The notes: generated by a model from the sequence alone, not told the origin. Shown: positions 43,862 to 54,417, counted from the first letter of the stretch. The stretch is DNA of 57,477 bases from an uncultured Geobacteraceae bacterium (GCA_903862245.1 CAIOXL010000173.1:1-57477); one strand, 5' to 3'. Translations and numbers: made by a program.

Positions 43862-44645
43862 TCTGAATATCAGTTTAAGCACCAACAGCCGGGATTACGT
43901 ATTTCATAAAGATTTTACCGTCCAGTCCTACGAGACCGGCCTGCGCGGTTTTGCCCGCCCGGTGGCACTGCTCAACTACCTGCAGGCGGCAGCCGGGGAG
44001 CATGCCGCCCTGCTGGGGGTGGCGGTGTCGGATCTGCGCAAAAGCGGCCACACCTGGGTGCTGTCCCGGATTCACCTGGCCATGGAGCGCTATCCCCGTG
44101 GCGGCGAGACCGTCCGGCTGAAAACCTGGCCGGCGGCCAGGGATACCCTCTTCACGGTGAGGGATTTTGAGCTGTTCGACTCGGGGGGGGCGCTGATCGG
44201 CACGGCGACGACATCATGGGCAGTGCTGAACCTCAAAACCCGGCGTCCGGTAAAACTGGTCAATGTGCTCCCGACCTACCCGATCAATCCGGAACGGGCA
44301 TTGAATGACCCGTTCAGCACCCTCCCGGTCAACGAAACAGCGGAATATGAACTGCGTCTGCCGGTGCTGCGGGGCGACCTGGATGTCAACAGGCATGTAA
44401 ACAATACGGTTTATGCCGGATGGGCGCTGGAAACGGTCCCGGAGGAGGTGGAGAGTTCCTGTCGCCTCGCCGGGCTGGAAATCGCGTTCCGTGCCGAAGC
44501 CTTTTACGGTGATACCATCGCCGCCCGTACGGCACGGGGGGAGGAGGAGGGCTGCTACCTCCATCGTATCGAGAACGGCAGCGATGGCCGGGAGCTGGCA
44601 CGGCTCCGGACCCGCTGGATACCGTTGGAGAATACCCTGCCATGA
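43854..44645 (+). CDS. acyl-ACP thioesterase
   Basis: A 263-residue double-hotdog thioesterase of the FatA/acyl-ACP type. The first half has HTWVLSRIHLAMERYPRGGETVRLKTWP and SWAVLNLKTRRPVKL. The second begins RGDLDVNRHVNNTVYAGWALE, with the Asn/His of the catalytic VNNTxY region. It releases free fatty acid from acyl carrier protein, which the overlapping CoA ligase could then activate. The 8-nt overlap with that gene supports coupled expression. Confidence 0.88.
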   Translation: MSDLNISLSTNSRDYVFHKDFTVQSYETGLRGFARPVALLNYLQAAAGEHAALLGVAVSDLRKSGHTWVLSRIHLAMERYPRGGETVRLKTWPAARDTLFTVRDFELFDSGGALIGTATTSWAVLNLKTRRPVKLVNVLPTYPINPERALNDPFSTLPVNETAEYELRLPVLRGDLDVNRHVNNTVYAGWALETVPEEVESSCRLAGLEIAFRAEAFYGDTIAARTARGEEEGCYLHRIENGSDGRELARLRTRWIPLENTLP

Positions 44646-44654
44646 TGTGAGACC

Positions 44655-44682
44655 CCTTCCCCCGCCCGGGGGGAGGACTTTT
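44655..44682 (+). terminator. possible terminator after the thioesterase
   Basis: CCTTCCCCC and GGGGGGAGG pair around a GCCC loop, followed by ACTTTT. The stem is strong but the T run is short, so efficiency is uncertain. Confidence 0.35.
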
Positions 44683-44729
44683 ACGAATGCTGCGTTACCC
44701 CACCCACCCTTCACCCCTTTAATTTTTTT

Positions 44730-44799
44730 TTGACCTTCTCCTGTACCTGTGCTATATCAAGAAAAGTTGATTTATAAAAACCGGGATATCTGATATATC
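44730..44799 (+). promoter_or_regulatory. promoter and operators of the ArsR-methyltransferase gene
   Basis: TTGACC (44730-44735), a 17-nt spacer and TATATC (44753-44758) form a sigma-70 promoter. ATCAA and TTGAT (44756-44760, 44767-44771) form an inverted repeat over the -10 and start point, and GATAT and ATATC (44785-44789, 44795-44799) form a second one just before the ATG. This arrangement suits autorepression. The half-sites resemble those upstream of metK. Confidence 0.55.
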
Positions 44800-45717
44800 A
44801 TGCTGGAAACCTTCAAAGCACTTGCCGATCCCTGTCGCCTCCGTCTGACGGCGGTACTTCTGTCCGGTGAATTCACCGTTCAGGAGCTGACCCGCATCAT
44901 GGAGATGGGGCAGTCGCGTATTTCACGGCACCTCAAAATCCTGACCGGTGCCGGTGTGCTGGCGGTCAAGCGCCAGGGGACCTGGAGCTACTTCCGGGCC
45001 GGTGACGGCAACAGCTTTTTTGCCACCATCCGTTCTGCGTTTGAACAGGAACTTGACGCACTGCCGGAGCGGAGTCGTGACCTGGCAGCTGTTGCGGCTG
45101 TTCTTGAGGAGCGCCGTCGGCGGAGCCAGGAATTTTTTGATCGTCATGCCCGCCAGTGGGATGATCTGGCCCGAACACTCCTGCCGGTTCCTGAGTATCG
45201 CCAATCCCTCCTGGAGAACGTCCCGGCAGGTGCTGCTGTACTGGAAATCGGTACCGGAACCGGGGGGTTGCTGACGGAACTGGCTGTCAGGGCATCCCGG
45301 GTGATCGGAGTGGATCATTCCCCGGCCATGGTGGAAGAAGCCCGGCGCCGTCTGGCAGAGAGCGGCGTCAGCGGTATCGAACTACGGTTGGGAGAGATGA
45401 CCCACCTGCCGCTCCCCGACGCTTCGGTCGGCTGCGTGGTGGCCAACATGGTGCTGCACCATGCGGCGGATCCAGTTTCCGTTCTGGCCGAGATTGCACG
45501 GGTCCTGACCCCCTGCGGAACTCTGGTTCTGGCTGACCTTTGCCGTCACGAGCGCGAAGCTGTCCGCGAACAGCTGGCCGATCAGTGGCTCGGCTTTGAG
45601 GAGGCGGAACTGACCGGGTGGATGAAGGCCGCAGGGTTCACCGGGGTAGTCTGTGTAAAAATCGAGGGGACCGCCGGGCAGGAGTCTGTGCTGGTGCTCC
45701 GGGGCACACATTCGTAG
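44800..45717 (+). CDS. ArsR-type regulator fused to a SAM-dependent methyltransferase domain
   Basis: A 305-residue fusion. Residues 1-90 are an ArsR winged helix (ALADPCRLRLTAVLLSGEFTVQELTRIM, SRISRHLKILTGAGV). From about 125 a class I methyltransferase domain has VLEIGTGTGGLLTELA and IGVDHSP. This resembles SahR-type regulators that sense S-adenosylhomocysteine and control the SAM cycle. Direct linkage to ahcY (69 nt) and inverted repeats at the promoter support that. A purely enzymatic role for the C-terminal part is possible. Confidence 0.85.
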   Translation: MLETFKALADPCRLRLTAVLLSGEFTVQELTRIMEMGQSRISRHLKILTGAGVLAVKRQGTWSYFRAGDGNSFFATIRSAFEQELDALPERSRDLAAVAAVLEERRRRSQEFFDRHARQWDDLARTLLPVPEYRQSLLENVPAGAAVLEIGTGTGGLLTELAVRASRVIGVDHSPAMVEEARRRLAESGVSGIELRLGEMTHLPLPDASVGCVVANMVLHHAADPVSVLAEIARVLTPCGTLVLADLCRHEREAVREQLADQWLGFEEAELTGWMKAAGFTGVVCVKIEGTAGQESVLVLRGTHS

Positions 45718-45730
45718 AGTAAGAGAGTCA

Positions 45731-45751
45731 GGGCGATCACAAGGATCGCCC
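45731..45751. repeat. small palindromic repeat upstream of ahcY
   Basis: GGGCGATC (45731-45738) and GATCGCCC (45744-45751) pair around a 5-nt loop, then CCTACATAC. It lies in the 69-nt gap before ahcY. The unit looks like a common dispersed hairpin rather than an operator, but it could also attenuate readthrough from the regulator gene. Confidence 0.55.
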
Positions 45752-45786
45752 CTACATACAAACACCACACAAAGGAGAATACACAG

Positions 45787-47181
45787 ATGTCACAGGATTA
45801 CATCGTAGCAGACCTTGCACTTGCCGATTGGGGGCGCAAGGAGATCAGAATAGCCGAAACGGAAATGCCGGGACTGATGGCGATCCGCGAGGAATTTGCC
45901 GCCAGCCAGCCGCTTAAAGGGGCCCGCATTACCGGCTCGCTGCACATGACCATCCAGACCGCCGTATTGATCGAAACCCTGACCGCTCTCGGGGCTGAAG
46001 TCCGCTGGGCCTCCTGCAATATATTTTCCACCCAGGACCACGCCGCTGCCGCCATCGCCGCATCAGGTGTGCCGGTGTTCGCGGTCAAGGGCGAAACACT
46101 GGAGCAGTACTGGGATTATACCCACCGCATTTTTGAATGGAGTGACGGCGGCTTTTCCAACATGATTCTGGACGACGGCGGCGATGCCACCCTGCTGCTG
46201 CACCTGGGTGCCAGAGCCGAAAAGGATCTCTCCGTACTGACCAACCCCGGTTCGGAAGAGGAAACGATCCTCTTTGCCGCCATCAAGGCCAAACTGGCCG
46301 TTGACCCGGTCTGGTACTCCACCCGTCTGGCAGAGATCAAAGGGGTAACCGAGGAAACCACCACCGGTGTCCACCGCCTGTACCAGATGCATGAGCGGGG
46401 CGACCTGAGATTCCCGGCTATCAACGTCAACGACTCCGTCACCAAGTCCAAGTTCGACAACCTTTACGGCTGCCGCGAATCGCTGGTTGACGGCATCAAG
46501 CGCGCCACCGATGTGATGATCGCCGGCAAGGTTGCCCTGATCTGCGGTTATGGCGATGTGGGCAAGGGTTCCGCCCAGGCTATGCGCGCCCTGTCGGCTC
46601 AAGTATGGGTGACGGAAGTCGATCCGATCTGTGCTCTGCAGGCAGCCATGGAAGGCTTCCGCGTGGTCACGATGGAATATGCCGCCGACAAGGCCGACAT
46701 TTTTGTCACCTGCACCGGCAACTATCACGTGATCACCCATGACCACATGATCCGGATGAAGGATCAGGCCATCGTCTGCAATATCGGCCATTTCGACAAC
46801 GAGATCGAGGTTGCCGCCCTTGAAAAATACGAGTGGGAAGAAATCAAACCACAGGTTGATCACATCATCTTCCCGAGCGGTTCGCGCATCATCCTGCTGG
46901 CCAAGGGGCGTCTGGTCAACCTCGGCTGCGGCACCGGACATCCCAGCTACGTCATGTCCTCCTCCTTCGCCAACCAGACCATCGCCCAGATCGAGCTGTT
47001 CTGCAATCCGGGCAAATATCCGGTCGGAGTGTACGTCCTCCCGAAACACCTCGATGAGAAAGTCGCCCGCCTGCAGCTCAAAAAACTGAATTCACAACTG
47101 AGCGTGTTGACCGACGAGCAGGCCGCCTACATCGGCGTGCCGAAGGAAGGGCCGTACAAGGCCGATCAATATCGGTACTGA
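45787..47181 (+). CDS. ahcY: adenosylhomocysteinase
   Basis: Hydrolyses S-adenosylhomocysteine to adenosine and homocysteine. The 464 residues show [23 protein letters not shown] (substrate domain), [24 protein letters not shown], the NAD-binding [16 protein letters not shown] and the C-terminal KPQVDHI and [14 protein letters not shown] with the final DQYRY typical of the family. AAAGGAG precedes the start. It lies between the SahR-like regulator and metK, completing the SAM-cycle group. Confidence 0.97.
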   Translation: MSQDYIVADLALADWGRKEIRIAETEMPGLMAIREEFAASQPLKGARITGSLHMTIQTAVLIETLTALGAEVRWASCNIFSTQDHAAAAIAASGVPVFAVKGETLEQYWDYTHRIFEWSDGGFSNMILDDGGDATLLLHLGARAEKDLSVLTNPGSEEETILFAAIKAKLAVDPVWYSTRLAEIKGVTEETTTGVHRLYQMHERGDLRFPAINVNDSVTKSKFDNLYGCRESLVDGIKRATDVMIAGKVALICGYGDVGKGSAQAMRALSAQVWVTEVDPICALQAAMEGFRVVTMEYAADKADIFVTCTGNYHVITHDHMIRMKDQAIVCNIGHFDNEIEVAALEKYEWEEIKPQVDHIIFPSGSRIILLAKGRLVNLGCGTGHPSYVMSSSFANQTIAQIELFCNPGKYPVGVYVLPKHLDEKVARLQLKKLNSQLSVLTDEQAAYIGVPKEGPYKADQYRY

Positions 47182-47188
47182 GGAATCT

Positions 47189-47222
47189 AAATCCCCCCTG
47201 GCCCCCCTTTCATAAAGGGGGG
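47189..47222. repeat. dispersed C-rich inverted repeat (copy 1)
   Basis: AAATCCCCCCTGGCCCCCC followed by TTTCATAAAGGGGGG. The CCCCCCTTT/AAAGGGGGG arms make a strong hairpin and it may end ahcY transcription. Related copies lie at 51340-51374 and, inverted, 51446-51485. Confidence 0.7.
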
Positions 47223-47289
47223 TGCTTTCTGGCCTAATATCCGGTTTGCATACAACGGGGGGTATGGGGTTGTTCCGGAGGGATGAATT

Positions 47290-47583
47290 ATGGAGTGTCG
47301 TGTGGGGTGTGCAGCCTGCTGCATTGCGCCGTCAATCTCTTCGCCGATTCCGGGCATGGCCGCCGGAAAACCGGCGGGGGTCCGCTGTGCTCAGCTGACC
47401 CCCGATAACCGCTGTCTGCTCTTTGACAATGACGAACGACCGCCGGTCTGCCGCAGCCTCCGGGCAAGCGGGGAGATGTGCGGCTCAACCAGTGAAGAAG
47501 CGCTGGAACGGCTGGCTAGCTGGGAACAGTTGACGCGCCCCGTTCAAGGTAGCGGCGACGCACCGGACGGTACAGAACGATAA
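47290..47583 (+). CDS. YkgJ-family cysteine cluster protein
   Basis: A 97-residue protein with the YkgJ/CxxCxxCC pattern: [17 protein letters not shown] near the N-terminus, [16 protein letters not shown] and [14 protein letters not shown]. These cysteines are thought to bind an iron-sulfur cluster or zinc. The C-terminal about 22 residues run into the 3' end of the convergent metalloprotease gene (68-nt overlap), so its end may be less conserved. No specific function is known. Confidence 0.8.
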   Translation: MECRVGCAACCIAPSISSPIPGMAAGKPAGVRCAQLTPDNRCLLFDNDERPPVCRSLRASGEMCGSTSEEALERLASWEQLTRPVQGSGDAPDGTER

Positions 47584-49477
47584 CGGTCAGCAGCAGCCCG
47601 GCACCCGAAGCGGCCGGATGGACTACCGCCATGACCACCGGTGTCAAAAGGATGCGGGTGACACCGCGCAGAACCGTGTGGCGGGAGATGAAGTCGGCCA
47701 GCGGCGGACTGCAGCGGTAGTACAGCGCCACAAACGCCCGTCCCGGAGCAGTGGTCAGCAGATGGTCGTCCCGAAACTGACGGAGGAGCTGCACCTGGGG
47801 ATGGAGATAACTGCCGTAGGCTGCGGTGGCGATGAAACAGCCGCCGCCGGAGGACGCTGCTCCCGGCACGACCGGGTCAGGTGCGACCGGGTCAGGCGCT
47901 ACCGGATCAGGTGCCACCGAAGTTGAAGCAGCGGTGAATTTTGCCTGGTGATTATCTGTGCCGGATGCGTTGGTAATAAGCAGAACAACTTCGCTTGAAC
48001 TGCTGAAATCGCTATCGGTGTAGGAGCTGCCGCCGGTATCAGCCGGTATTTCAGTGATGACTCCGGTGGAGTTTTTTCTGAAGGCAGCGGTCTGAATACC
48101 GCTGTTCTTGGCGATGGTGATAGTCAAGGACGGAACCCCCGCCGTGGGAACAAACCGGTAATAGGCGAACGAGTAGTGGGGCAGGGTAATTGATGGTGTC
48201 TTGCTGCTGCTCTTGTTTACCGGGTACGTTGCGTATGTGGCAATGGGAACAAAGGTGGGTATCCGGGCAATGTTGGCCTGGTTTGACCAGTCACGCGTAT
48301 ATACCCGCTTGGTGAATTTAAAAAAATCCGTACTGAGCCCACTGTTGTACGGTGACGCGGAAAGAACCGCGTCGAGCACATACGTCATTTGAATATCGCC
48401 GCTGCTGTTGAGCGGGGAACCGGTCCGGCTGCGACCGGCAAGATTCTTCCAGAAATCCAGAACTACCGAGGTTGTGTAGTTTTCCGCCAGGTAGCGGTCG
48501 AAGATCCAGCGGCCATAGCCGCCACCGCGTGTCATGTCCACGCCGAGGTCGAGCTGCTGATCGCTGTAGGTGAACCAAGCCGGCAGGCTTGTGTGGGGAG
48601 ACGGTTGGAACAGGTAGCTGTAAAGCTGTAACGTGTTTGCGGTGAGATCATGTTCCCCTTCGAACCAGGTTGACGTCGCTTCGGCGAACCATCGGTCAAA
48701 ATAGTAATTATAGCCGAATTGAATTGCGTGATGAAATTCGTGGGTAGATGTGATGTCAAGGCTCTGCTGGGGAGAATAGGTCGATGGTCTAAAGAGGAAA
48801 TCGGTGAAATCCTTGTCTATCGTTATGTATGAGGGGGACGAACTGGCAAACGTACCGGTGAAAACAGGAGAATAATCATTGTTATGATGAATGTCATTTG
48901 GAGAATAATTCTGGGTTTCCCCGTACTCTGATTCGGATACCAGTGACTTCATATATACGTGGTAATACTGATCGGGGTAGGCGGGCGGCATTTGATACCC
49001 CAATGCTTTATAATACGAAAACGTCTTTTCAAAGGACTCTGCCACCTTTGCTGCCCAATCGGCTGTGCTGGTCAGGACGAGGCCGGTGTAACGGTTGATT
49101 GCGTCAATGTCCGGGGCATCCGTGCCGCTGGAGCTGTAGTGAATCGCGAAATTGCCTCCGGAAGAGTACAAAACTGCCGGCGTGCCCGACAGGGTTGGCA
49201 GTGCCAGCTGTTTAGCCAGCACGGTCTGCGTGGACATCTCCAGCAGTTTCCAGTCGCGCTTCAGGTCATGTTTAAGCGGCATGCCGCAGCGGTGGGCTTG
49301 TGGGGCCTCCGGGGAAACCGACAGCAGTGCTTTCTGGAGCTGACCGCTTCTCGCCTCGCCAAACTGCTGCAGGTAGTGGTCGTCCAGCGGTCCGGCATAT
49401 GCCGGTGCCGCGAACTGGAGGAGTGCAAGGGTGACAAGGGTGACAAGGGTAAGTCGGGTGGGGAAACGGTTCATCAA
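47516..49477 (-). CDS. secreted metalloprotease-like protein with CFI-box C-terminus
   Basis: A 653-residue protein with a signal peptide ([19 protein letters not shown]). HEFHH at 246-250 with E266 in [10 protein letters not shown] is a zincin-type HExxH...E motif, so metalloprotease activity is likely. A Pro/Asp repeat (PDPVA three times) links to [10 protein letters not shown] at 547, the start of a CFI-box-CTERM sorting region. It ends with a hydrophobic helix and an RRR patch. Sorting and cleavage near this box would release or anchor the protein. It overlaps ykgJ in convergent direction. The 9-bp repeat GGTGACAAG encodes the TLV repeats of the signal peptide. Confidence 0.8.
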   Translation of the reverse strand: MMNRFPTRLTLVTLVTLALLQFAAPAYAGPLDDHYLQQFGEARSGQLQKALLSVSPEAPQAHRCGMPLKHDLKRDWKLLEMSTQTVLAKQLALPTLSGTPAVLYSSGGNFAIHYSSSGTDAPDIDAINRYTGLVLTSTADWAAKVAESFEKTFSYYKALGYQMPPAYPDQYYHVYMKSLVSESEYGETQNYSPNDIHHNNDYSPVFTGTFASSSPSYITIDKDFTDFLFRPSTYSPQQSLDITSTHEFHHAIQFGYNYYFDRWFAEATSTWFEGEHDLTANTLQLYSYLFQPSPHTSLPAWFTYSDQQLDLGVDMTRGGGYGRWIFDRYLAENYTTSVVLDFWKNLAGRSRTGSPLNSSGDIQMTYVLDAVLSASPYNSGLSTDFFKFTKRVYTRDWSNQANIARIPTFVPIATYATYPVNKSSSKTPSITLPHYSFAYYRFVPTAGVPSLTITIAKNSGIQTAAFRKNSTGVITEIPADTGGSSYTDSDFSSSSEVVLLITNASGTDNHQAKFTAASTSVAPDPVAPDPVAPDPVVPGAASSGGGCFIATAAYGSYLHPQVQLLRQFRDDHLLTTAPGRAFVALYYRCSPPLADFISRHTVLRGVTRILLTPVVMAVVHPAASGAGLLLTVIVLYRPVRRRYLERGASTVPS

Positions 49478-49983
49478 TCTACCATCCTTTTGCCGCCCCT
49501 GAGCGGGACGAGTCTGGTGATGCCAGGTTCAACAGTGATCGTTGCGGTGAGCGGCCCGCTGCCGATTGAATAGAGACCGGCCGGCAGAACGGCCACAAAA
49601 TAGCCTTGGTCGTCAGTCTGCACGGTGACAAATTGCCTGCCTCCGGAGGAAATCTGGAGCGGTACACGCGGGTAGGGGCGGTACCTGCTCCCGCCGCCGA
49701 GTTTACCGCCGCCGCCTTGCTGGTAGCAGATTCCGGCAATGACGCCGGCGCCGTCCGGGAGGGTGGTCTGTTCGGGTGGTGCCGCCTGGGTTGTCAGGAT
49801 AACCGGCCGTGCCTTTTCCCGTATCGCCACAAACGGACTGCCGTCAGCGGCCGGACCGGTGACGAAGGCGCTGCCGTCGAAGTGGTAATAGCTCCAGACA
49901 CCGGTCGGTCGTGTACCGGCAGCAGATAGCGGCAACGCCGAACAGACAAGAAGTGCCAGCAACATGTTGAGTATCTTGGTCAC
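49474..49983 (-). CDS. small secreted protein with carboxypeptidase-regulatory-like domain
   Basis: A 169-residue protein. GTG at 49983 ([23 protein letters not shown]) gives a good signal peptide with AAGGTGG 5 nt upstream. The mature part has two beta-rich segments, the second ([33 protein letters not shown]) resembling a CarboxypepD regulatory/transthyretin-like fold. It is upstream of and overlaps the metalloprotease by 4 nt (ATGA), so the pair is cotranslated. It may help localise or inhibit the protease; that is only inferred. Longer starts to 50121 are in frame but unlikely. Confidence 0.6.
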   Translation of the reverse strand: MTKILNMLLALLVCSALPLSAAGTRPTGVWSYYHFDGSAFVTGPAADGSPFVAIREKARPVILTTQAAPPEQTTLPDGAGVIAGICYQQGGGGKLGGGSRYRPYPRVPLQISSGGRQFVTVQTDDQGYFVAVLPAGLYSIGSGPLTATITVEPGITRLVPLRGGKRMVD

Positions 49984-50079
49984 GGATACCACCTTGAAAA
50001 TTTCAGATACAGCGTGCCTACATACTGCCCAATTTACAGTTTCGAAGTCAAATGAAATAATGGGACAGCCGCTCTCCGC

Positions 50080-50134
50080 TTGACAAAGCAGCAGCATGAC
50101 GATACTTATCAGAAAAACCACACGATCTGATAAG
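50080..50134 (+). promoter_or_regulatory. metKp: metK promoter with inverted-repeat operator
   Basis: TTGACA (50080-50085), a 17-nt spacer and TACTTA (50103-50108) form a sigma-70 promoter. A perfect inverted repeat, CTTATCAGA (50105-50113) and TCTGATAAG (50126-50134) with a 12-nt centre, overlaps the -10 and transcription start. The TATCAGA half-site recurs upstream of the ArsR-methyltransferase gene, suggesting a shared regulator. Confidence 0.6.
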
Positions 50135-50167
50135 AACTATTATTCAGAATAGAGAGGAGTTACAGCC

Positions 50168-51334
<1,167 letters not shown>

Positions 51335-51339
51335 GGGAA

Positions 51340-51485
51340 AATTCCCCTCAATCCCCCTTTCGTAAAGGGGGAGGCTTAACGTCTCCCCCACAGTGATAAG
51401 GGAGGGGCTTTACGTCACTCGCTGTTAACTAGAGAGTGGTTTACAGTCCCCCCCTTTACAAAAGGGGGGTTAGGGGGGATTTCCT
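51340..51485. repeat. inverted pair of C-rich dispersed repeats (copies 2 and 3)
   Basis: AATCCCCCTTTCGTAAAGGG at 51350-51369 and, in the opposite direction, CTTTACAAAAGGGGGG with TTAGGGGGGATT up to about 51482. The 71 nt between include another CTCCCCCACAGTGATAAGGG unit. The 168-nt gap between metK and the polymerase is mostly repeat. Either hairpin could stop transcription from metK. Confidence 0.7.
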
Positions 51486-51502
51486 TTTAAATACAGTCCC
51501 CT

Positions 51503-53743
51503 ATGCCCATACGTTCGATCGAACATAACCCGCTGCTCTTCGGTCGTGACGAACGCCCCGGCATCGTTGCGGTAGAATCGGTCGGCCCCTTCATCCGGCT
51601 ATTTTTCAGGACCGCCGGTCGCGTACATTTTCACGATGAGCCGTTTCAGCCGTTTATCCTGATCAACGATCCGGCCCTGCTCTCCGGATGCAAGGTCCCC
51701 TGCGCTGTGCGGCAGTTGGCCGGGGATGACTATTTCCGCTGCCAGCTGCTGTTTGACTCCTGGAACCACTGCCTTGCCGCCCGGGATTTTCTGGCGGCAA
51801 AAACCGGCAAAAGTTACTCCTCCCCCGATGCCCCCTATCTGTTTCTCCCTGATCTTGCCCACCAGTACATGCTTGTCGGCGGCACCACGCTTTTTAAAGG
51901 GGTGGAATTCTCCGAGCTGCGCTGTCTGGCGCTGGATATCGAAACTGCGTGTGCCGAAGGGTACAGTTTTTCCAACCCGGAGCGGGCGGAGGACCGGATA
52001 ATCTCCATCGCCCTCAAGGATTCCCACGGGGAGGAGACCGTGCTGCGGGGCGACCAGCTGGCGGAACCGGAACTGCTCCTGGCGCTGAACTGCGCCATAC
52101 ATCGCTGCGATCCTGATGTCATTACCGGCCACAATATTTTCCGTTTTGATCTCGATTATATCGGCCGCCGGGCCCAGTTGCATGGTATTCGCCTGAACTG
52201 GGGACGCAACGGGGCTGCGCCGCACGTCACCCCCCATGCCCGCTGGAACCTGGCGGAGAGGACGGTAGAATACCCGCGCTGGGATATCTACGGGCGGCAT
52301 GTTATCGATACCTACTTCCTGGTGCAGCTGTATGATCTTGGCGGCCGTAATCTGGAAAGTCACGGGCTCAAGAGTGTGGCACGGCATTTCGGTCTTGCCG
52401 CCGAAGATCGCACCTATCTTGACGGTCCGGAGATTGCTGACACATTCCATACTGATCCGGAACGGCTTTATCGCTACAATATTGACGATGCCCGGGAAAC
52501 ACTCGCCCTGTTCCGGCTGCTCGGCTATCCCTGGTTTCTGCAGAGCCGTATTTTCCCGTACTCCTTTCAAAGCTGCGTCATCCGGGGTAACGCCACCCGC
52601 ATCAATGCGCTTTTCCTGCGCGAGTACCTGCATCGCAGTCACGCGATTCCGTCCCGTTCTCCCTATGTCGCCCCGTTCGAAGGGGGATATACCGAGTCGC
52701 CGTTTCAAGGCATAATCGGTCCGATCGTCCATTGTGACGTGGCATCACTCTACCCGTCGTTGATGCTGACTTACCGGCTGGCTCCCGCCCGGGACAGCCT
52801 GGGATTGTTTCTGCCGATGCTGGCGGAACTGCGCCGTTTCCGGCTGACCGCCAAACAGCGGGCCCGTGACGCCGTGGAAGATGCGGAACGCCACTATTAC
52901 GATGCGCTGCAGCAGGTGTTCAAGGTGCTGATCAATTCATTTTACGGCTATCTGGGTGCCGCACGGCATAACTTCTCCGACCCGGCGGTTGCTGCCGAAG
53001 TGACCCGTCTCGGCCGGGTCACGATCAAAACCATGATCGGCCTGCTTGTTGCCGAGGGAGGCCAGCCGGTGGAGGTGGATACGGACGGCATTTATTTCCG
53101 GCCGCCGGATACCTGCACGGGTGAAGGGGAGGAGCTGGCAACCATCCGGCGCATCTCTGCACAGCTGCCGGATGGGCTGGAGGTTGAGCTGGACGGCCGC
53201 TATCGTGCCATGTTCGCCTACAAAGCCAAAAACTATGCCCTGCAGGAGTATTCCGGCAGGATCGTCATCAAGGGGAGCGCCCTTCGGTCGCGTGGTCTGG
53301 AACCCTATCTGCGGGACTTCATGCGCGATGGCATCGGTCTGCTGCTGGCCGGCACGGCGGGAACCATGGATCAGCTTTTTGACCGGTACGTTGTCCGGCT
53401 CCGTTCCCATGGCCTGGATGTGGCATGGGTGGCCCGGAGCGAGACGCTCAGCGAATCGCCCGACAGTTACCGTGAAAAACTTCGCTCAGGCAAGCGCAAC
53501 CGTTCAGCCGCGTTCGAGATTGCCCTCGCTTCCGAGAGGGCCTATCGTGCCGGTGACCAGGTCAGCTACTATGTCAGCGGCTCCGGCAGGGATGCGACAG
53601 CGTATGAGCAGTGCCGCCCCGTAAGCGCCTTTGATCCGCTGCAGCCGGATATAAACCTGCCGTACTATGTGGAAAAACTGCGTCATGTCCGGAAACGGTT
53701 TGCCCCTTTTCTGCCGAAAGAACCGACCCTGTTTGACCTGTGA
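51503..53743 (+). CDS. family B DNA polymerase
   Basis: A 746-residue B-family polymerase. The exonuclease motifs are D145-I-E147 (LALDIETA), NIFRFDLDYIG and YNIDDARETL. The polymerase motifs are D412 in DVASLYPSLMLTYRL (A), K474VLINSFYGYLG (B) and EVDTDGIYF at 525-533 with D526/D528 (C). All catalytic acids are present, so both activities should work. It is shorter than E. coli Pol II (783). There are no phage or plasmid genes around it, so it is likely a chromosomal repair/restart polymerase. Confidence 0.92.
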   Translation: MPIRSIEHNPLLFGRDERPGIVAVESVGPFIRLFFRTAGRVHFHDEPFQPFILINDPALLSGCKVPCAVRQLAGDDYFRCQLLFDSWNHCLAARDFLAAKTGKSYSSPDAPYLFLPDLAHQYMLVGGTTLFKGVEFSELRCLALDIETACAEGYSFSNPERAEDRIISIALKDSHGEETVLRGDQLAEPELLLALNCAIHRCDPDVITGHNIFRFDLDYIGRRAQLHGIRLNWGRNGAAPHVTPHARWNLAERTVEYPRWDIYGRHVIDTYFLVQLYDLGGRNLESHGLKSVARHFGLAAEDRTYLDGPEIADTFHTDPERLYRYNIDDARETLALFRLLGYPWFLQSRIFPYSFQSCVIRGNATRINALFLREYLHRSHAIPSRSPYVAPFEGGYTESPFQGIIGPIVHCDVASLYPSLMLTYRLAPARDSLGLFLPMLAELRRFRLTAKQRARDAVEDAERHYYDALQQVFKVLINSFYGYLGAARHNFSDPAVAAEVTRLGRVTIKTMIGLLVAEGGQPVEVDTDGIYFRPPDTCTGEGEELATIRRISAQLPDGLEVELDGRYRAMFAYKAKNYALQEYSGRIVIKGSALRSRGLEPYLRDFMRDGIGLLLAGTAGTMDQLFDRYVVRLRSHGLDVAWVARSETLSESPDSYREKLRSGKRNRSAAFEIALASERAYRAGDQVSYYVSGSGRDATAYEQCRPVSAFDPLQPDINLPYYVEKLRHVRKRFAPFLPKEPTLFDL

Positions 53744-53873
53744 CACTTGCACGGGGGGCCTTCCTTATGGTAAGAGACAGAAAACGACAAAACAGGTACT
53801 ACTGCATCCGTACTTTTCGGCTGTTCTGTATTGATGCCATCCGCGCACCGTTGGACGTGAAAAAGGAGACCGA

Positions 53874-54263
53874 ATGAAAAAGGTTTTACTGCTGTCAGCG
53901 TTATTGGTCGTGTCTGCGGTGAGCGGGCCCGGGAAGGCTGCTGCTGATCAACAGCCGGAGATGATTGTGGAAAAGATGGCCATCAAATTTACCCGGGGCA
54001 TTACCAATGTTGTCACGAGCGTTATTGAACTGCCGAAACAGACGGTTCTGACCAGTCGTGAAATGGGGGGGGCCGGAATGATCGTCGGGCCGATCAAGGG
54101 GGTGGGAATGACCTTGTACCGTGGTGCGATCGGGGTAGTGGAGGCTTTTTTCTGCATGGTGCCGCAACCGGGGTATTATGACCCGATGATGGAGCCGGCC
54201 TATGTCTGGCAGGGATGGGAGCCGAGGAGAGATACGTCAAAGGCGGCCGGTGATGAGAAATAA
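53874..54263 (+). CDS. exosortase-associated TIGR04073-like protein
   Basis: A 129-residue protein with a signal peptide (MKKVLLLSALLVVSAVSG ... KAAA). The mature segment KFTRGITNVVTSVIELPKQTVLTSREMGG, followed by IGPIKGVGMTLYRGAIGVVEAFFC-like hydrophobic repeats, matches the family that co-occurs with exosortase/PEP-CTERM systems. No exosortase is in this window. AAAGGAG precedes the start. It is followed by a strong terminator. Confidence 0.78.
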   Translation: MKKVLLLSALLVVSAVSGPGKAAADQQPEMIVEKMAIKFTRGITNVVTSVIELPKQTVLTSREMGGAGMIVGPIKGVGMTLYRGAIGVVEAFFCMVPQPGYYDPMMEPAYVWQGWEPRRDTSKAAGDEK

Positions 54264-54285
54264 CCGGCGGGATACTGCCTGACAA

Positions 54286-54323
54286 TAAAAAAGGCGGGCC
54301 GCGTATCGGGCCCGCCTTTTTTA
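54286..54323. terminator. bidirectional terminator between TIGR04073 and galU genes
   Basis: AAAAAAGGCGGGCC and GGGCCCGCCTTTTTT pair around a short loop, ending TTATT. The flanking A and T runs would serve both converging genes. It is directly followed by a dispersed repeat, like the 39144 terminator. Confidence 0.85.
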
Positions 54324-54329
54324 TTCTGA

Positions 54330-54376
54330 AACGGCAATTCAAATAACACGGAGCAACTGAGCAACGGAGAAATCAA
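54330..54376. repeat. dispersed CACGGAGCAAC-type repeat (third copy)
   Basis: AACACGGAGCAACTGAGCAA with flanks ACGGCAATTC and GGAGAAATC. It closely matches the inverted copy around 39307-39353, including the flanking ACGGC and AATAACAC. Confidence 0.7.
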
Positions 54377-54417
54377 TATCTTACCTTACATGAAAAACAG
54401 CACTCACCGATACGGCA

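Noticed and set aside
46063-47049. 328-codon open frame antisense to ahcY
   Set aside because: It lies entirely within a highly conserved enzyme and has no motif of its own.
51503-53743. phage or plasmid origin of the polymerase
   Set aside because: No integrase, phage or plasmid genes nearby and base composition looks like the neighbours.
53767-53877. 36-codon plus-strand frame ending with ATGA overlap at the TIGR04073 gene
   Set aside because: No ribosome site, composition looks random, and no sign of coding; kept only as a coincidence of overlap.
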